Assembly (NCBI RefSeq): GCF_040807025.1
Contig: NC_090953.1
Span: 23,234,997-23,298,996, forward strand
Source of the DNA: Struthio camelus
Lineage: Eukaryota; Chordata; Aves; Struthioniformes; Struthionidae
Reading direction: 5' to 3'
Length of the DNA stretch: 64,000 nucleotides
The position numbers and the translations under genes were made by a program. Below are positions 44,455 through 58,377 of this stretch, one piece after another. Every line of letters starts with the position of its first letter. The stretch's first letter is position 1. Under the pieces are notes generated by a model. It did not search any database. It saw only the letters and a list, made by a program, of their open reading frames with translations, and was not told where the DNA came from.

Positions 44455-47400
44455 TTGGGGGGTTGGGACACAGCTGCCCCTCCTGGGGTGGGAGCATGCA
44501 GGCAACATGACTCTCCTTCGGAAAAGCTGTTTCAGGCACAGCACTTCTAAGCGGGAAGCTTGAAAGGAACCATGTGAAAAATCAATCCTTCCTTCTCCTT
44601 TCCAGCTTTTATCACTGCACTTGGACCCCCCCAAAGGCCATGAATTTTTCTTTCCTTCGCTTTCACGGTATTCACCCCTTCCCCGCCTGACAAGAAGCAC
44701 CCCAGGAGGAGGTCGGATGACTAGCAAGAGATGAACACGCAACAGTATGGTATGTGTCCCATCTTGCTTGGCCACTCCAGCGAACTGGAGGCATCTGCTG
44801 GAAGAAAACCGCTTCAGCACCAGCACTGGCTGCTCCTGTGGTCGGCACAGCACCGTTCCCCGCGCAGCAGCTGGCAATGCTTCCCCCAGCATGCTGTTAG
44901 CTGACTCCGACAGCCTCTCTGCGGGGGAAGCCTGGACTCACCTGCCTTGTTGGAGGCACTGAGAGAGACAACTGCTGAGGGATTTTCTATTCCTCATTTC
45001 TGTTTAGCTCTTAATGGGGACAGCACCACCCAGGGATGATTTGCAGTCACGGTGGGCTGAACAGGTCCTTGAGCTGCTTGTCTCCCCGCAGATCTGAGCG
45101 GGCACCTTGGACTAGGTGCCAGACTGACAGCAGAGCCCCCTTGCCAGAGGACGCGTGGGTAGTCGGCACGGGGGCTGGGAGCTAGCTGCGCTCCCCTGAC
45201 TTTCAGATTAGCATTTCAAGCACAGGCTCTGCCCTCTTTGCAATTGCAGTTGGCCAAGCCTGATTTTATGACTCAGTAGCAGAGTCCTCCTCTCTTTTCA
45301 TATTGCCTCCAAAAAGCCCAGGAGTCTGCAATCAGGAACAGATGCAGATTTGTCCTATCTTAACTGTGATGACTACAGGCCTAAAAGTTGCTTTTATTCT
45401 TCCTCATCTTTTTTGGCCAGCGTTAAGGCTTTCTGCTGTTTTTGTCCCCTTTATCCTTTCTTTTCTCCCCAGACAGTTTGAAAAGTGAGACACAAAGCCA
45501 AAGTGAAGATTTCCAGAATGCAGCCAGTATGGAAATAAGTCCCAGTCTCAATCTGGAGGAGCGGATTTGAGTAAAGACACAATGAAATATATTTGCATTT
45601 GGAACCTTACACATATCCCTGTCTTCTGGCGCACGAACGTCTCGATAGTCACGTGTTTGACTTTCAAAGATGACAGCTAAGTGAAGGACTGATTCAGGGT
45701 CCCAGATGGGCCCTCCATGCCATACAGCATCCCTCCCTGGGACTCGCTGCCCCAGGAGGCCAAACTCACTACAGGACCAAAACGGGCGAGGGTATTTCTC
45801 TATAAAGAACATGCGCAATTGTCACGATTCACACTAATGCATTTGGAAATGGTACAAAACCACATCCCGCTAACAAAAAAAAAACAGGCTAAGACCTAAC
45901 AAGGAACAGACTGCCCTGATCTGATTATTCTTGCATCCCCTTTGGAGGGCTGACAATATCCCCGGCTGGAAATGGGAGCCTGTGCTAGGGACCCAGCAGA
46001 CCTTGTGGTCTTATCCGTTGGAAACTGCCTACATGTTGGTTCTGCTCTCAGGGTCCCTCTAGCACAACGCACTCCGCAGCATTCAAAAGAACAGCATCTG
46101 GGTCTCAATCATCTCTGCCAGGCAGTCGTTCAGCAAACGGCTCCCCATCTTTCCCCACTTCTGTTACAGGAAATGTCTCCTTGAGCAATTCCCCTGGATA
46201 ACATCCAGGCTGCTTTCCCTCCTACCCCTGGGAGGGCGGGGGGTCACTGAGCACTCCCTAGTCTCTCCCCAGTTAGGCAAACACTTGCAAGTTGTTTCAG
46301 CTTCCCCAGCACTGCTGACGGCTAACCCCTCACAGAGCCATGGCCTGCTGTCCTATCCCTCAACGTTAGGGTATTGAGCTGGTTCAGAAAGCAGAGACTG
46401 CAGCTGAAACTAGAAAGAGAAGAGCAGGACATCTCCTCTGCACTGATCCTCTCCTTTCTCTATCCCCTCCACACACCTCTGGGCATCCTACACCTTTGCC
46501 TAAGGACCCCAGAACATCTCCAGAGCAGGGCAAGGCCTTCATGGCTTGCCCAGTAACACCAGCAGGCCAAAGAGCGCTTCAGCCCCTGCATTACTCCAAA
46601 CAGGGAATGAATTCCCGGTCTCAGTACAGTAACACGGACCAGCACAGCCTCAGGGTATTCAAGCTTCTAATTAAGCTCAGTTACTGCTGGAAACAATTTT
46701 TACACTATCCACCAAGGCTGCTAGGGCTGCCAGGGCTAGAACACTACACCTGCAAGATTTAATTGCACGGTTGTCACCACCAAAGCAAAGATATCGGCAT
46801 GCTTGGTGCCAAGGAGTCTGCGCAGGGCATTGTTGGGTCCTTCAGCACCCTTCTTATCACAGGCCTGGGCAGCTCAGCTGGCTTTCTAATATACCCCAAC
46901 CTGAGAGGCTGGAGAGAAAAAAAACTGATGCAGATGGGAGGAAAAACCACAAGGCCAGAAGAACAGATGTGGATCAGACATGAGAGTGCGCAGAATAGAC
47001 TGAGCACACCTTGAGAGCAGGTGCAAACAAGTCCCTAAGCAGCAAGCAAGGGATTCCAGCAGGAAATAGCCTCTGACTTCACCAGCAAAACCCTTCTGGC
47101 AACGCCACCGAGCATGGCTGGGACAACAGGGATCCTTCCAGATCCCTTCCTACAGATCAGCCTGAGTCAAAAGCTTGCAGCAGAAACACACAATGCCAAA
47201 AGGGAAGCAGAGCAGGAGCCTGGATTAACAAGCAGAAAAGACCATATCTGAAAATCACAACCATCCTATGCAGCAAACAGCAAGGAGATACAGGAGTTAC
47301 CCCTAGGAAGAACCTGGAGATCCACTCTGGCAAACGCACCTCTCACAGCACTGCCCAGCACACAGAGAGCTCGGCCAGCCTCTGTGCATGCAAGCCTCAG

Positions 47401-49094
47401 CAGCTGCACCCAACGGGGTCGGCTGACAGCTCCTCTGGACTCTGAAGCACTAAGTGAAAGTCTTCCAGCCAAGCCTGCTGGCTGGCTGGCTCTGCTGCCA
47501 TTCCCCAGGGCTACGTGATGCACCGCTCACCTCTTCCGGAGACGTTGGACTATCTCAGGCCCTGGAGTTGAGAGTGCAGCAGAGCAGAGAGCAGGGGATG
47601 GGGTGTCTGTAGGGCGTTTCCAGACAACTGAGGGAAGCTGCTTTTCCTTACTCTCCCTGGCGTTACATTTTCCTGCTGCACGTCCCCACATGGCACACAC
47701 ATGTTGTCACACTTGGCCACAGGACTGAGTTGCTGCAGTGTGATGAGCCGCTGAATGTGAGCAGAGTCATTTGCTCCGTGCCAGCGAGAGCCAGCGTGGG
47801 TGGACGTGCTCAGCACCCCGGTCCTGCTGACATGCGGTGGAGCCTCTCCAAGGCCAGATTTCTCCTGGTAGTACCTGAAGGTATGGAAAGAGACTTTCAG
47901 CACACAGGATTTGCAGCTACACTGAACGTGCTCTGACAAGAGAGCTGTCTGGGAGAAGGGCACATCATTCCCCTGTTCAATGCAAGCAACTATCCATGCG
48001 ACACTGTCTTGTTAGGGTGAGATAGCGGTGCTATAGATGCACTTGCCTTCACGCATGAAAATATAAAGTGCACATATGCCAGGAAGCAAGCCTGACAGAA
48101 ACTAAAAATAGCAGGCAATTTCCTTGCTTTAATGCAGCAGGACTGGTGCCCAGGAAGTGCTCACTCGCTAGGCTTCCTCCCGGGTCTGTACTCGCACCTT
48201 GCTCAGGCTCAGCCAGCACCAACAGCCTGCAGCCTGAAGCTTGGGGCCTCGGGTTAGCTGAGGCCCCGCAGCCAAACGCTTCCTCCTGATGCACAGTGTT
48301 TTCCTACTGCATAAAGAGGCCTGGCTGGAAGAGCGCTTGTCTCTGGTGTCTCCAAGATAATCACAAATTCAGAGATTCACAAGCGGGATTTTAACCTGAG
48401 ATGAGCATTCAGTTCCCAGATCGTTGACTGAAGGTTGAGGTTCACTGTTCACTGAGCCAAATTAACAGCTCATCACAGCCAGAGAGCTTAGGGTAAGCAG
48501 TGAGGAGGTCCAGGAAAGCGATGGGCGCAGTCCTCCCCCTTTTAGCAGCAAATTCTTAATTTGGCTCCAGCCACATTGCAAAACCATTGAGTTAGTGGCC
48601 ACCTACAGCTCTGGGCATGGCAAAATCCAGCTGGTTCTAGGTAGCAGGCTGGAATCACCCCTTTGTTGCTGCTGTATTCATCCATCTGCACAAAGTTTGA
48701 AGGTAGGGTTAACTAGGAAGTAACTCTGAAAGACTCTGAAAAGCTCCAAAATAGCTGATTTTCAAGTGGGCAAATTAGAATGAGAGGCTGTAGCAAGCTC
48801 TCTCCTACACCCAGTGTTCACCTTGCATCTTTCTCAGCCCCCTGACCCTGCCACAGGGATAACAGAGGGGCTTTGAACGGACACGCTGTGAGCTGCAGGT
48901 GGGCAAATTAAAACCCAAATCAGTGCTTGCTTTCTGTAACACAGAGGGTTACAAAGAGGCGGACCAGCAGTTCCTTTGTTAACAGCAGCCCTCCCCACTT
49001 TGGAGCACGACACCTGAAATCCAGGTCCCACTTCCACAGGCAAAAAGTACTTGCCAGTCATTCAAAGAGAGGTTTCCTTGTGCTGCAGGTGTCC

Positions 49095-49150
49095 AAACCA
49101 GCTTCAAAGTAGCTAGGCTGAGGCACAGAGAAGCGACGGGCTGGGCATCG
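49095..49150 (-). mobile_element. Possible MIR core fragment
   Basis: The plus strand reads GCTGAGGCACAGAGAAGCGA followed by GGGCTGGGCATCGCAGCACAGG. This resembles the reverse complement of the MIR core (CTGAGGCACAGAG ... GCCCAAGGTCACACAGC). It is short and diverged. Confidence 0.35.
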
Positions 49151-51959
49151 CAGCACAGGCCAACCCCCCGTGGCTGGCCGAGCTCCCAGGCACCCTCAGC
49201 TACCCTGGAGAGGTACCAAGCCTGCTCAGGTGGCCCCCCGCACTCAGGCACTGTGCCAAGCAGGCCTTCAGCTGCCCGCAGCTGCGACAGCTCAGTCCAG
49301 CTCACCTCCAAGCTGCTCCTCCTCAGCTGGCAGCCAGGGCTCTGACAGCGCAGTGGTGGGGAGGAACTAGGCAGCGTCCTCAGCCGCTCCAGTGCGGAGT
49401 CAGTCCAAACCACCCCCGTGGAGCCATAAGGCCAGCAGCCAGCTTTATATAGAAGTAGGAGGGTATAACAGTAATCCCACACTGCTAGAGCATGATAACA
49501 AAGGGATACTAGTCTTGCAATCACTACGCGAACCTTTCAGAAGGAAGAACCACTTATTTTGGATTTACCTAGGTATTTTTAATTCTGCCAGTGCAAGGAC
49601 AGACTTCTGGGAATTAACCCCAACTCAGGGAACACTGTTACCACAGTCAGCGTTACAATGAAAGGCAGCCCTTTGGGATTTGACTCTCCCTTCTCTCACT
49701 GAGGCTCGCCTACAGCGCTCAACAGAGTACAACAGGTTGCTTTTCCTCTTTCAGGAACGCCCATGTTAGCCACACTTGGGCCCAAGAGCTATTCTCACTT
49801 GCCACCACCAACTCATCACCATCCGCGCTGCCTCCCCCAGCCACCGCCCTCTCGTAGCACCCAGCCTCGCTGCTGGCTGCGCTCGCGCTAAGCTCTGCAG
49901 CCCGCGCACGCGTGTTGGAAAGAAATACGCTTCCTGTTGCACCGTGCTTTCGAAGATACAAACCGCATCGCTTCCCCGTTTGCTGGGCATGCAGAAAAGC
50001 TGTCTCCAGGCAGAGCTGCAGAGGTGCGAACCCCGCCACCAGCTGCCCGGCTTGCTACAGGCAGGTGTGAATTCCGGAGCCCAGCTACACAAACTCGCTG
50101 CGTGAGGAGGGCTCTTAAAAACAGGCACTCTGCACCACTTAAGAGAGGTGACAAACAGCCTAAGAAAGATTTGGAGGAGAAACAGGGGAATGTGCTGTCA
50201 AACTCATGCCTGGTTAACTATCAAATGAACAAGGGTCACAAGGATGGATGGGCCTCAGACCTGTGAAAGGAATGAAGAAATACATGGCTTTAAGTGTTTT
50301 TGCACAATTTTGTCATGCTTTTTAATCATGAAGTGGGAAGTTTTTCCTTCCCTCCCTCCCCCTTTTTTTTTAACTTGGGATTTTTTGCAGTCAGTCTTGC
50401 ATTTCGTGTTCCTTGATTTTTGCTGAAGGCTCCCAGAAGACGATGAGCGAGACATAAGGAGGGTGAGGTACGCGGGATGATATTAGGGCTCCCAAGTCAA
50501 GCAACAGTGGAGAACGTGAAGGACCACATTGCAGCTGCAGAGCTGACTCTTAACAGCGATCTCCTGACAAAAGGACTATACTCGAAGCCAGACTACCTGG
50601 ATGTAGCGCAGCACCACAGCATCGCTGTCCTTCTCCAGGACCCCATATAACTAAGCAGTAAATAGATCACTTCAAATTTAGGATGGAGGGGAAGCAGCCA
50701 GAGGCATCTGACAAACTGGTCAGAAGTCATAGATCCCTCTAAGGTAAAATTGCGTGTATTTCTTTTTAGCTAAGAAGTGTTAAACACTCCTAAAGCATTC
50801 AACTCCTGGTGTGAACAAAGCAGTAAGCCTGCAGGATCATCTGAAACCATTCCATGTCCTAGTCCAGGCAAGGCTGAAAGCCTTGATCTAAATGCAGGAA
50901 AGGAGCACAGGGCCGCTGCCTTAGCAGAGCTTTTATCCCAGCTGCTTATCACTCAGAAACCAGTGCTGAGAGAAACAGTTTTAAGCAGCATGAATGAAAC
51001 TGCAACACAGCACATTTCACTGGGATGCTGCTTCTGTCATCAGAGACTTTCATGGGAAAGTGCAACAAAATCAACAGTTAGTTTAAGAGGTGAAGAAAGA
51101 GCACACAACTAAAACTTTAGGCCTTCTCTGTGCACCTGAAAAAAACCACAAAAGCACCGAGGACTGAGATGTCAGTCTCAGGCTCCCTTGAGGAAGTCAT
51201 CACTCAACACCTCACCAAATCCTCTCTCTCTGCAGCCTCGGTGGCCAACCAAAGCCCAGGCTGTTTTTGGTTCAGAGTTGGCAGAACCAGGCAGTGCCGC
51301 AATCCTGTTTATTGACAGAGAATGAACAAAGTCCCGTTTCCTTGAACGCAGCAGGAATCAGGTCCTTTGCTCATAACTCCAAACCATGTCCTAGAAAGGC
51401 CTCAACCCAAAGTCCTCTCCTAGAGCGGAACAACTCGTGTGGCTGTGGACAGGGCTTCCCTGCAGCTTGCTCTTTCTGCCTCTTTTAAATAGAAAGCATC
51501 AAACAAAACTTCCCTGCCCAGAGGCTCCCTGCACATACCTTGCCATGGGCGGGGATGTTTGTCTGTGTTACCAGTGGAGGCTGCTATTGCTTCAGCCCTC
51601 TGGTTCCTAAAAGGAACTTAACTGTTTCTTACATTTGCCCTGAAGGAAAGGTGGTTTCAGCAGAGTTTATCCCAACCTGTAATGATATCACGGCCTGCCT
51701 CCAATTAGAAATGAAAGCAATTATGCAGAGGATCATTTAGTGACACAATTAGTATCTGTTTTTGCAGCACATGATGAGACAGACTGGGAGTGGTGTCCTT
51801 TCCAGATGGGTTCTTTGTGTGTTTTTCAGGCCGTTACCCCTGGCTGCCGTGAAGCGCTCCTTGTCATTGCCTCAGGCTCTACTTGGACATACATACATCT
51901 CTATTGCTGCCCAGGGTCTGCTCTACATATTCGCAGGACAAAGAATTAACTCCTTTTAC

Positions 51960-52095
51960 TGAAGGATCTGCAAATACTTTGCAAGCGTTAATTTAAGCCT
52001 TTCAAGGAGCCTAAATGGCTTATCAATTTCTCCCTACCTTTTACAGGTCAGCTCACTGAGATTGGTCCTATGATCGTAAGTGCCAGATCTGAGCG
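51960..52095 (-). mobile_element. Possible MIR 3'-half relic
   Basis: The plus strand has TTTGCAAGCGTTAATTTAAGCC, CCTACCTTTTACAGGTCAG and CTCACTGAG in the order expected for a reversed MIR 3' half. Similarity is weak and the ends are uncertain. Confidence 0.35.
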
Positions 52096-53454
52096 CTGGC
52101 AGGTGACCCAACAGAAATTCTGGATCTAAAATGGGTACATTATCCCATTTCTGTTGAATTACCAGAGTTCACACCCTGTAGTCTATGCTTTACATTTTCT
52201 CGCCTGCTCTTCTTCCATCGCCTGATGGAAGAAGCCAGACAAAACCTGTCGAGGCTTTTGAAGCAAGCTCAAACTAGCAAAATAGATTAACAGATGAACA
52301 TTCATATCACACGGACACAGTGTTTTGATCCAGTATGAGGAACCCTAATGTCAGATTTACTTTATTGCCAAATCATAGGCTAGGAGAGAGGATAAAAAAT
52401 CCCAACTATATGGGATATCCATAGCAGAGCTAGGAGGAGAACCCTCAAGGTCTAGCTACCAAGGTCTGGCAGTTGCAACTGCCAGAATATATGTTTTTTG
52501 CAAGTGCCAGAAATACTGCCTACTACAAAACTGATGGAAATCAAGAGGCATCTCTTCTACTGCCTTCAGTAAGCTTAAAGTAAAAACCTCTAATAGGCGG
52601 ATAGCTGTCATCAGGCTAAGAATATGAGCAAACCATGCAGGTTATACCACAAAGATTTCATTGGTGCGGCCTAGCACCACCACTGGGACACAAAATGCAA
52701 AACTCAGCCACCGGTACCACTATGGCCCTTCTTACTGCTCATGAGGCAGCAGCTCTGCTCACACGAGGGCTCTTTCTGACCTTATCCCTAGAAGCTCTGA
52801 ATCCTCAGCTCTCTTTCTGTGGAGGAGCCAAAAATGGGAAAGTTCAAAGTGTTTTATTTATGTGGACTAGATAAGGAAAGCAAACATACCCCGATAACCT
52901 CTTTCCTTGTGCTCAGCAGCTTGAAGGTTGCCCCCCATAAGCAGGATGCACATTCTGTACTGAAAACCTTACATTTGACTAGGTATAGTTAAACTCTCTG
53001 GTCAGCAGCGCTCTGCTGTGGCGATGTATACAAAGCTCGCCCCCATTCTCCTCTGGGGCAGCATCACGTTTCAAAGGAAAGGCTGGACTGGGGGAGCTCT
53101 GGCTGGTCTGGCCTATGGGCTCAGGATTTCCCAATTTTTTCACACCAGTTAATTTTCAAGCTGAAAAGGACTGCCGTAGGCAGTTTGACTTCACTGCCTT
53201 GGGAACACCCAACCTGGCTTTCCACAAGGGCCCAGCCTGTTCGCTTCCTGACTCAAGTACCCAGATGGACAGGTGTCATTTTGATGTCTGCATCCCTATC
53301 CAGTCAACAGATACAAAAGGGTAAAGGCTAATTCAGGGACGAGACAGCTTCTTTCAGTCAATTTTTTTTTCACATCTGATAAAAACAGCACACAGATGTT
53401 AGCTACGATGTTAAGCACAAACACCCCCAAAACAGCTACAAGAGGCAATTCTTC

Positions 53455-54014
53455 AGTAGCAGAATTAAAAGCTCTCTTTTATTAAGTACCCAGAGAGAAA
53501 ATGCTTTTTTTGGATAGTGGCTCCTGCTGGAAAGGTAAAGCCAGCACAGCTACAGATCACGCTTTGAAGACCAGTGATCTTTCACCATCCCCATAATGAT
53601 GGGCTGGAAGGGGCTGGTACTATTCCCATCACCAGCACTTTCACACCATCTCCTCTCTAGCTCCCCTTGGGAGAACTGCTCGATCTGGAACACACTGGCA
53701 AGTCCTCCTGCAACCTCCAAAGAAGGGATCGCACGTGAAATACTTGGGGTTGACTAGCCTAGTGGAACGTTACTCCCTCTCTGTAAGATACCACAAAGTT
53801 TTCCCACAGTAAAGATACATGCTCTTGGCTTCAGTTTCTGAAAGGCTGCCGCGATGTACCACATTTCAGTTCTGCCCCAGCTGGAACACAACCGTCTCGC
53901 TCCTCCGGTTGAAGAGCTTGCTACAGGGACGCATGCCATCTCAACTCAGCTTCCTGTTGGTTTCATCTTCAAACCGTCGGGGAGGGAAACAAATGCAATT
54001 CATATGCCTAGCAA
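53455..54014 (-). other. PPCDC 3' UTR
   Basis: The sequence between the PPCDC stop codon and the inferred cleavage site is about 560 bases. The only AATAAA on the minus strand in this interval is at 53478-53483, at the far end. A GT-rich downstream element (minus strand TTTTGGGGGTGTTTGTG) follows at about 53420-53440. Together these place cleavage near 53455-53465. Confidence 0.65.
53478..53483 (-). terminator. PPCDC poly(A) signal
   Basis: AATAAA on the minus strand (TTTATT on plus), in the context TTAATAAAAG. The GT-rich element 40-60 bases further on supports use of this site. Confidence 0.65.
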
Positions 54015-54100
54015 TCAGCTCTGCATTGGCAAGACCCGTTCTGCAAGGATCCTTTTCACCTTCTCCACAATGGTCCACACTTCTGCCATGGCACCTCGAC
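54015..54100 (-). CDS. PPCDC last coding exon
   Basis: The exon follows a clear acceptor (GTCTTGCCCTCCAG) and its phase matches the previous exon: a split Gly codon is completed, giving GDEG then RGAMAEV. Of its 28 codons, the first part (GAMAEVWTIVEKVKR) matches the conserved C-terminal segment of PPCDC, where GAMAE closes over the active site. The tail ILAERVLPMQS ends at TGA (54015-54017) and is variable among species. The Arg after the Gly and the Trp in EVWTIV look like ordinary lineage changes. Confidence 0.93.
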
Positions 54101-54999
54101 CTGGAGGGCAAGACCAAACATACACTGTAACATCCAGGTCCCCAGAGACAGCACGAGGCACATGCTTCCCCTATCCCACCTCCTTTCCTCTACACGCTCA
54201 GCAGTGTTGCAGTGAGTTGCGCACACAACAGTGGGACATCACAGCAAGGCCGGGGAAAAGCTCGCTCTCACTGACAACACCTACTAGGCTGGACTCTGCC
54301 ATTAACCATAGGCCTCTAAGTAATCCCTCATGCATTTCCTCCTATCTTGCCTGACAGAAAGCAACCGCAGATCCTGAGAGGAGGCCACAGGATCTGCGCA
54401 GTCCAGCTGAATCTGCACGGATTTTGTGGCATGCTTGAATGCCGGTGAGGAGGAGAGCGAGAAGAATATTTACGCTTAGTCTGACTCCTAACTCAGATGT
54501 CTAAGCAGGAGTACAGGTTCCTCAGACAGTCAATGGAGAGAGGCTGGAAACCTCAAAAGGCAACTCATATGACCTGAATAAGTACCTCTTGCTCTGAATC
54601 ATCTCCAGAGGTGTCTGTATCTAATCCCTGACCGCACAGGGAGCTAGCATCTTAGTATGTAGAAGTAACAAGATACTTCATTTCCTCCTCTTTCTCCAGT
54701 GTGAACATATTCACATTGTGTGTGTCTAGTATCTTTTCAAAATGGCTTTTGCCTATTAAAAAAAAATACTTGCTGATTTCATACCATTCCAGTGACTCTG
54801 CAATTAGACCCACATCAGAGAGAAAGTTATCCTGACTTTGCACTGGCTTGAATCTTGGGAGTAATTCTTGGAGAAGATTAAGTGCTGGACAGAACAAAAT
54901 ACAAAAACTGTTCCTTTTGGACTGGTTAGTTGCCAGATGAACATCTAATCTACACTGAAACTGTTGCTTCCCTCTGAAGTAATTTTTTTTAACTTAGAT

Positions 55000-55235
55000 T
55001 CAGAATTCTAAGGCCAGCAGAGATCATTAAGTCAGCTCATCCAACCCACTGCACTATGTCAACAGGACTCTGTCCATTCACTCCTCTAATACGCTTGGGG
55101 CTGAAGAAAGATATTTCCTCCACCAGCCTCTGTCTCCATTAGAAGATACAAAAGATGAAGTCTATTGATCTTTTGTTCTGGAGGTTAATTGCTCTAATTA
55201 TTTCAAACCTATAGGCTTTATTTGTCATCAGAAAT
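55000..55235 (-). mobile_element. Ancient CR1/L3-like LINE relic
   Basis: The plus strand reads TCTAAGGCCAGCAGAGATCATTAAGTCA, then CATCCAACCCACTGC, and later GGAGGTTAATTGCTCTAATTA. This is the antisense pattern of old CR1/L3-type 3' ends shared across reptiles and birds (GGCCAGAAGGGA-, GATCATCTAGTC- and GGTTAATTACTCT-like blocks). It is strongly diverged and much older than the CR1 at 5 kb. Confidence 0.5.
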
Positions 55236-56924
55236 TACTTCTAGGAGGTTTTGTTTTCCCTTTTTTTTCCCAGGACCGCTTACACAATCGGGTTAGTGAG
55301 CGTGCAGATGAGCAGTTAAACTAGCAGTCTTGAAAAGACAGCAACAACTTGAGGGCAGGGAAGAGACAGAGGAAGGGGAAAGGCAGTTCTAAACAGTAGG
55401 GAGAGGTGCTCTTCACAGGCAGATGAGAGCACTGAATCTCACTGGGCTCGCTGTTTTCCAGAGTTACCTGAGCTTTGCCTGGGATAAAAGACATAGCTGG
55501 ATATAACCTGTGAGTATCTGGGATGAAGAATGATGATTCTGGAAGGACAAGAGTGTCTCTGCAGAGCAAGACTGTCATTCTCCACTATGAGTCTTTCAGA
55601 CCTGTAAATCCCAGGAGGTTCGAAGCATCATCTAGACAAAAGGCAGGCAGGTTTGGGCAGCTTTACCTCCTAATCTCAAGTGGAACTGCACTTGACAGGT
55701 CCTTCTAAACAACAGAAATCCCCTGACTCTTCACAGCTGGGCAAAACCATATCCTTTGAGAGCATTTCCAAGGCCTGCTTTTGTCCTCCATGACCCACAT
55801 CCTCAACATCTTTGGCAATTCACAGCTGGATTTTTAGGTTTTGCTGAGCAAAAGCTTGCTAAGCAGCCTGTCTTGCAGCACAGATCATGCCTACAGGTAA
55901 AAATCCTCCTGTCTGCAAGGCTCTAGAAATCCAGCCAAGGATGACGAAGACACTAACAGTCTGAAAGTGTTTTGCAAGGGCAAATTGCGGCAGGCCCAGG
56001 TGTGGTACAGCACCTCTCAAAGCTCTCTTTATATGGTGGCACATGGATATCATCAAGGCCAACAGTTGGTAAGTTACATTTAACTATCCAATCAAGAAAA
56101 CCTATTTTAATTTTCAACTCAGTTAGTTGTTTTAACTCCTTTTTAGTTGGACATCTGTACGCCTAGAAACACCCACTTAGAGAGAAAAATTTATCAGGAA
56201 AAGCTTGTCACACAGAAACTTGGTGACAGTCAGGATCCGGCCCACTTCAGGTGGGACCGGTGACACAAGTGGAAGATGAATCTCTTTTACAGCAACATAA
56301 ACCACAACGTCAACAGTCAAAACTGGTGCAAACTGAATCTTTTTGCTTCTGCACCAGATGTTTGAGCTTTGCTACCTACTGCTTAGGTGAAATCCAGGCA
56401 AACCCCTTTGTGGATGAAACCCATGAAACAGAAATTAGTCTGGAAGAAAAGGCCTTGGGGTGAAAGGCCTGAAAAAGAGAGGAAGGTGAGGAAGAAGTCA
56501 GTGGTTGAAGCTGCCTTAGGTCTTCAGAGACCTAGAGTCTGTTCCTGCTTTGCCACAATTTTCCTACATACTGTCGGAAAATCCTGTTGGAAACTGACTC
56601 ACAAACACAAGCAGAGTCCAGTCAAATGGGGCTACTACTGCCCCAGCTGTCCACTCCACTACTTCAGGAGCCTGTCCCCACAGCACCAAATATGAAGCAG
56701 CTCCCAAATGACTGCCAGTGTAATGAGATAACTCCTGATCAACACTGGTTTACTTTGCCATTCTGAGCTGCAAACCGCAGTGATTCACAGGCTCCTTCTC
56801 ATGTGGCTCACACATCCCTGCCGCAAGGGCGGCAACCCCCAAGAAAGTGGCAGGGCAGAACAGCAAAAGGCAAAAACCACGTTCATCATCCAACTCTGAT
56901 CTGTTTGTGCTCGTGAGTCAACAC

Positions 56925-57075
56925 ACATGGCCCTTCTGCATCTCGGATCCCCATCTGTGAAAAGGGGACAACAACACAGCCTTGCCTCAGATGCATAAGC
57001 CTGCAAGAATAAGCGCATTACCAATTATGAGGTGCTCGGATGCTTACTACCGCAACAGAGATCCTATATATGTAC
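56925..57075 (+). mobile_element. MIR-like SINE relic in PPCDC intron
   Basis: CCCATCTGTGAAAAGGGGACAACAACA resembles the MIR core (CATCTGTAAAATGGGGATAATAATA). It is followed by TGCAAGAATAAGCGCATTA and GAGGTGCTCGGATGC, like the MIR 3' half. Orientation is plus, opposite to the gene. Confidence 0.55.
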
Positions 57076-57894
57076 TAAAATAGATGAAGAAAAAGCTATA
57101 AAGGACAAAGATATGCCAGATGGCCTTTCCATATCTGCCAAAACGTCTGCGTGGAATGACCTCTTTTGGGCGTTTTCCCTTAACTTTATTACAAGCATGC
57201 AAGAAATTTGATGTAATGAGATCTAAAACTCCAGCGAAAGCGTAATTGTCCAGGGCATTTTAACTAATGCCTGATTACTTGACTACACTTACCTAACCAT
57301 AAATATTTCTTAGTCTTCAGCTTCAAAAAATATTCTCTAGATGCACTGCATCTACCTAAGAATTCAGAAGCTATGAAAGCCAGCCCTAGAATTTAACCAT
57401 GAAGAACACACACCCTGTCTTCACTATAGATTGTTCACTGAACTAACCAACAGAGGGGTTAAATTACTGCTATAGTTGGGGTTAAGTGAAAGTATAAATA
57501 TATTACTGTGCAGATAATAACATGTTTGCTATTATGGCTAGAATTGGGTGACATTTTACAGACCTTGTCCAAAAAAATTTGCCTGAATAGAAAAAAAAAG
57601 AAATTCCAAATTGCTTGTACGGAAACCCTTCCAAAAGTCTCCCCAAAGTCAAAATACCTTTACTTAAGGCAGCTCCCAAAATAAAAACGAGACCATTTTA
57701 ATAGCAGAGCATAACATTACAAGTCAAGTCATTTGAAACTGAATCTGACAACTTTCCCTACACCCTCCTTTTGCACTTCATTGACAAGTCTGATGTCAAA
57801 ACCCCAAATCAAAACTAGATCGGGAAGCTGATTTAGCTGAAAAGTAACCCGGGTAACAAACAACAAATACTAAATGCACATCCAGCTACACCCT

Positions 57895-58050
57895 CAGCCA
57901 CATCTGCAAACTATTTATCCTCGCTGCCTGCTCTGAGGGATAAGATATTACCCCTATATTAGAGACGAGAAACTGAAGCACGATGAAAACGGTCCACAGG
58001 TCACAGCGCAAGTAGAGGGCAGGGTAGGGACACCCAAACGCCAGGCTGAT
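57895..58050 (-). mobile_element. MIR-like SINE relic in PPCDC intron
   Basis: The plus strand has ATTACCCCTATATTAGAGACG, AGAAACTGAAGCACGATG, then CCACAGGTCACAGCGCAAGTAGAGGGCAGGG. This is the reversed MIR core (CCCATTTTACAGATGAGGAAACTGAGGCAC ... GGTCACACAGC ... GGCAGAG). Confidence 0.65.
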
Positions 58051-58377
58051 ACACTCACCACAAAGCCTTCCTTCTTTTCAATCTACTCTCTTCTTGAAGG
58101 GGTATTTCTTTTAAATATCAGGCAAACCTAAATTTGAAAGCCTGGCTCGGAAAGTCTCATACAACTACCTAAGAATTAACAAACAGGAACAATAGATACC
58201 AGCTGACACAAGGGCAAAGCTTCAGTTTGTTTGTATAAACCTTGGCAATGGAGTTACAGCACCTGCTCACCACAGTCCAACGTTTTGAAGGGCACAGGGC
58301 AAGAGAAGGCATATCCCTTCAGCCTAGTGGGGGCACTTGTGCAGGAAAGCAGTCAGAAGACATGCAAAAGGACTGAC

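Larger units (their letters stand above)
44455..53440. other. Gene-free tract downstream of PPCDC
   Basis: About 9 kb between the orphan tracts and the 3' end of PPCDC. No known exon was recognised. Two weak MIR-like relics (near 49095 and 51960) are listed separately. Remaining frames are short and chance-like. Confidence 0.4.
54101..58377 (-). other. PPCDC intron (last)
   Basis: A 4277-base intron with GT (GTCAGT) donor and AG acceptor. It contains an ancient CR1-like relic near 55000, MIR relics near 56.9 and 57.9 kb and otherwise unremarkable AT-richer DNA. No alternative exon was recognised. Confidence 0.9.

Noticed and set aside
1-53440. Large exon of the gene that follows PPCDC in mammals (C15orf39)
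   Set aside because: That protein is encoded mostly by one long exon; no minus-strand frame of such length or character is present in this window.
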